A stretch of 64,000 nt of DNA from Phaeodactylum tricornutum CCAP 1055/1 (taxonomy: Eukaryota; Bacillariophyta; Bacillariophyceae; Surirellales; Neidiaceae). The notes under the pieces are model-generated. The model had not been told where the DNA came from and searched no databases. It saw only the letters and a program-made list of their open reading frames with translations. Location of the stretch: contig NC_011669.1 of the NCBI RefSeq assembly GCF_000150955.2, positions 1,184,993 to 1,248,992 on the forward strand, read 5' to 3'. Of this stretch, positions 62,835-64,000 are shown in pieces. A program made the position numbers and the translations under genes. Numbering within the stretch: position 1 is the first letter of the stretch; each line of letters begins with the position of its first letter.

Positions 62835-63445
62835 TGTCACGGTATCATACCTAAGGACATGTTCTGTGGACATTGTCCGCATAAGGACAAGAGCACAAGT
62901 GTGATTCAAGACAAGACACAAGATGGAACCGTGGAGTTGCTGTTGGCCTTGATGAACAACTCCACATATTCACGGCACAAACAGGATTGTGCCATAGTAG
63001 GAATCCTGGGTATAGGAAACACGGGTAATTGACAATGGTCAGTCCCACGAGTCACAAAGGGAAGTACAGGCATGATTGGATGCTTGCTGTGTGATTCTGT
63101 GTGGGATTTATATTTAGAAGGAATACTCATCTATGTGGGAACTAGATTATTTGATACATGGTAAGAGGTTGTTCACGTAAATGAACAGACCAATTCTCAT
63201 GGATTAGATGTAGAATAATCTTCTTGCATTGTTTTAGAAATTCATTGATCCAAATATTGCATTAGCATAGGTGCTTATATCCGCTGTCTAACCAGTGGGG
63301 AGTGTTGTAAGCAAGCTGAGTTTCACAGTCCCTAAGTCCGCTTAGGTGTATTGCAGGTTGTTTGTAAAAATGCCCACTTGTGTTTACCAGGTATTGTTGA
63401 CACTGCGTTATTCTTGTCTTTTGTACATACATTGTTTATACTACG
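62835..63445 (+). repeat. Repeat unit B within the copia fossil
   Basis: Diverged copy of unit A, inserted between the two gag parts. Both begin with TGTCACGGTA and end near TACTACGT. Confidence 0.7.
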
Positions 63446-64000
63446 TAATAGGTTGGGTTGGCTTTCAAATACCAATCCAAATGATGCGTGATGCACGTAA
63501 AAGTGGACCCACTTGCGCCTGCCCACGCTTCAAAACCATAACAAAAAGTGAGCCACTTTTTCTGCAAACCGTCAAACGGTTCAGGCAAGAGGCTAGTAGC
63601 CGATTTTTCGGCCTTTGCAGCCGTTGTAGTCACATTATCATACAATGCCGCAGCTCTAGTCATCATCTCAAAGCGTAGCACGGAAGCTGTGAACTCTTTG
63701 GCAACATCAACTGAGTTGGGTGTGTGATGCATCCATTTTGCGAAGACAAGTATTTGCTTGGTATGCATGGAGCCCACTTTGAGCCGCATGCAGAGATCAT
63801 TGATGTCCTCCTTTGTGAGAAGACGGAAATCATCAGATGGTTTAATGCCATTGTTTAATATTGCAGCTGCAACTGACAATGGAAAACAGATGACATCACG
63901 GAGGACAACCATCAAGGCCTTTTGTTCGACACGGTCTTGCCAAGGAATGGGGTCGAGACCGTCACTGTCTTTAGACAAGTGAGGCTCTGGGTTGATGACG

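Larger units (their letters stand above)
59657..64000 (-). mobile_element. Ty1/copia-like retrotransposon fossil, minus strand, truncated at the window edge
   Basis: Order on the minus strand from the right edge: gag (about 63978-63436 and 62791-62360, with Gly- and Asn-rich linker), protease-like part (62444-61608, with an ILDPGTECGIVG site), integrase part (about 61532-60775), and RNase H part (60175-59657, with TSKRQGAIKTSTYG and FADTLTK). A reverse transcriptase part is not recognised. Two copies of a 0.6-kb repeat interrupt it. It is broken, with at least five breaks and missing parts; probably old. The family resembles the plus-strand fossil at 1-1405 only in type. Confidence 0.8.

Overview
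The window reads as a nuclear chromosome segment of a pennate diatom, most like Phaeodactylum tricornutum. The basis is: compact intron-poor genes, introns mostly of 65-96 nt with GT..AG ends, N-terminal targeting extensions, and Ty1/copia fossils of the kind known in diatoms (CoDi group). The species is an inference; no database was searched. Many gene models here were assembled by hand by joining open frames across introns whose phases match, so exon ends are given in each entry.

Layout. 1-2.2 kb: the 3' part of a plus-strand copia fossil. 2.2-18.3 kb: dense housekeeping genes: a TrhO-RluA fusion (RNA modification), mitochondrial uS17, cytosolic eS1 (RPS3A), a RsfS/Iojap ribosome factor, RAD1 of the 9-1-1 clamp, a TPR protein, CIA1 (cytosolic Fe-S assembly), an ankyrin protein and a LtrA-like membrane protein. 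18.5-21.2 kb: an element with inverted terminal repeats holding N- and C-terminal pieces of a probable transposase (PiggyBac-like) with a decayed Hsp110 fragment in place of its middle. 22-30.5 kb: a PX-AGC kinase, a methyltransferase, an unknown three-exon gene, a tubulin-tyrosine-ligase family enzyme and a histidine-phosphatase-fold protein that appears to lack its histidines. 30.8-33 kb: a small three-exon gene and a foldback element with a G-quadruplex motif in its loop.

33-58 kb: a SAP-domain membrane protein, an 850-aa unknown, P5C dehydrogenase, a PHD-PWWP chromatin reader, a mitochondrial-carrier-family protein, a four-exon PHD-LIN9 fusion, DRG1, OGG1, a PfkB sugar kinase, an MFS transporter split by a CRAL-TRIO domain, a 62-aa membrane protein and a heat-shock factor. 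58.5-64 kb: a 0.9-kb TIR element and a broken minus-strand copia fossil that runs off the right edge.

Themes: RNA modification and ribosome biology at the left; DNA repair and checkpoint genes (RAD1, OGG1); chromatin readers (two PHD genes with the same intron position); and several uncommon domain fusions. No tRNA, rRNA or CRISPR array was found.
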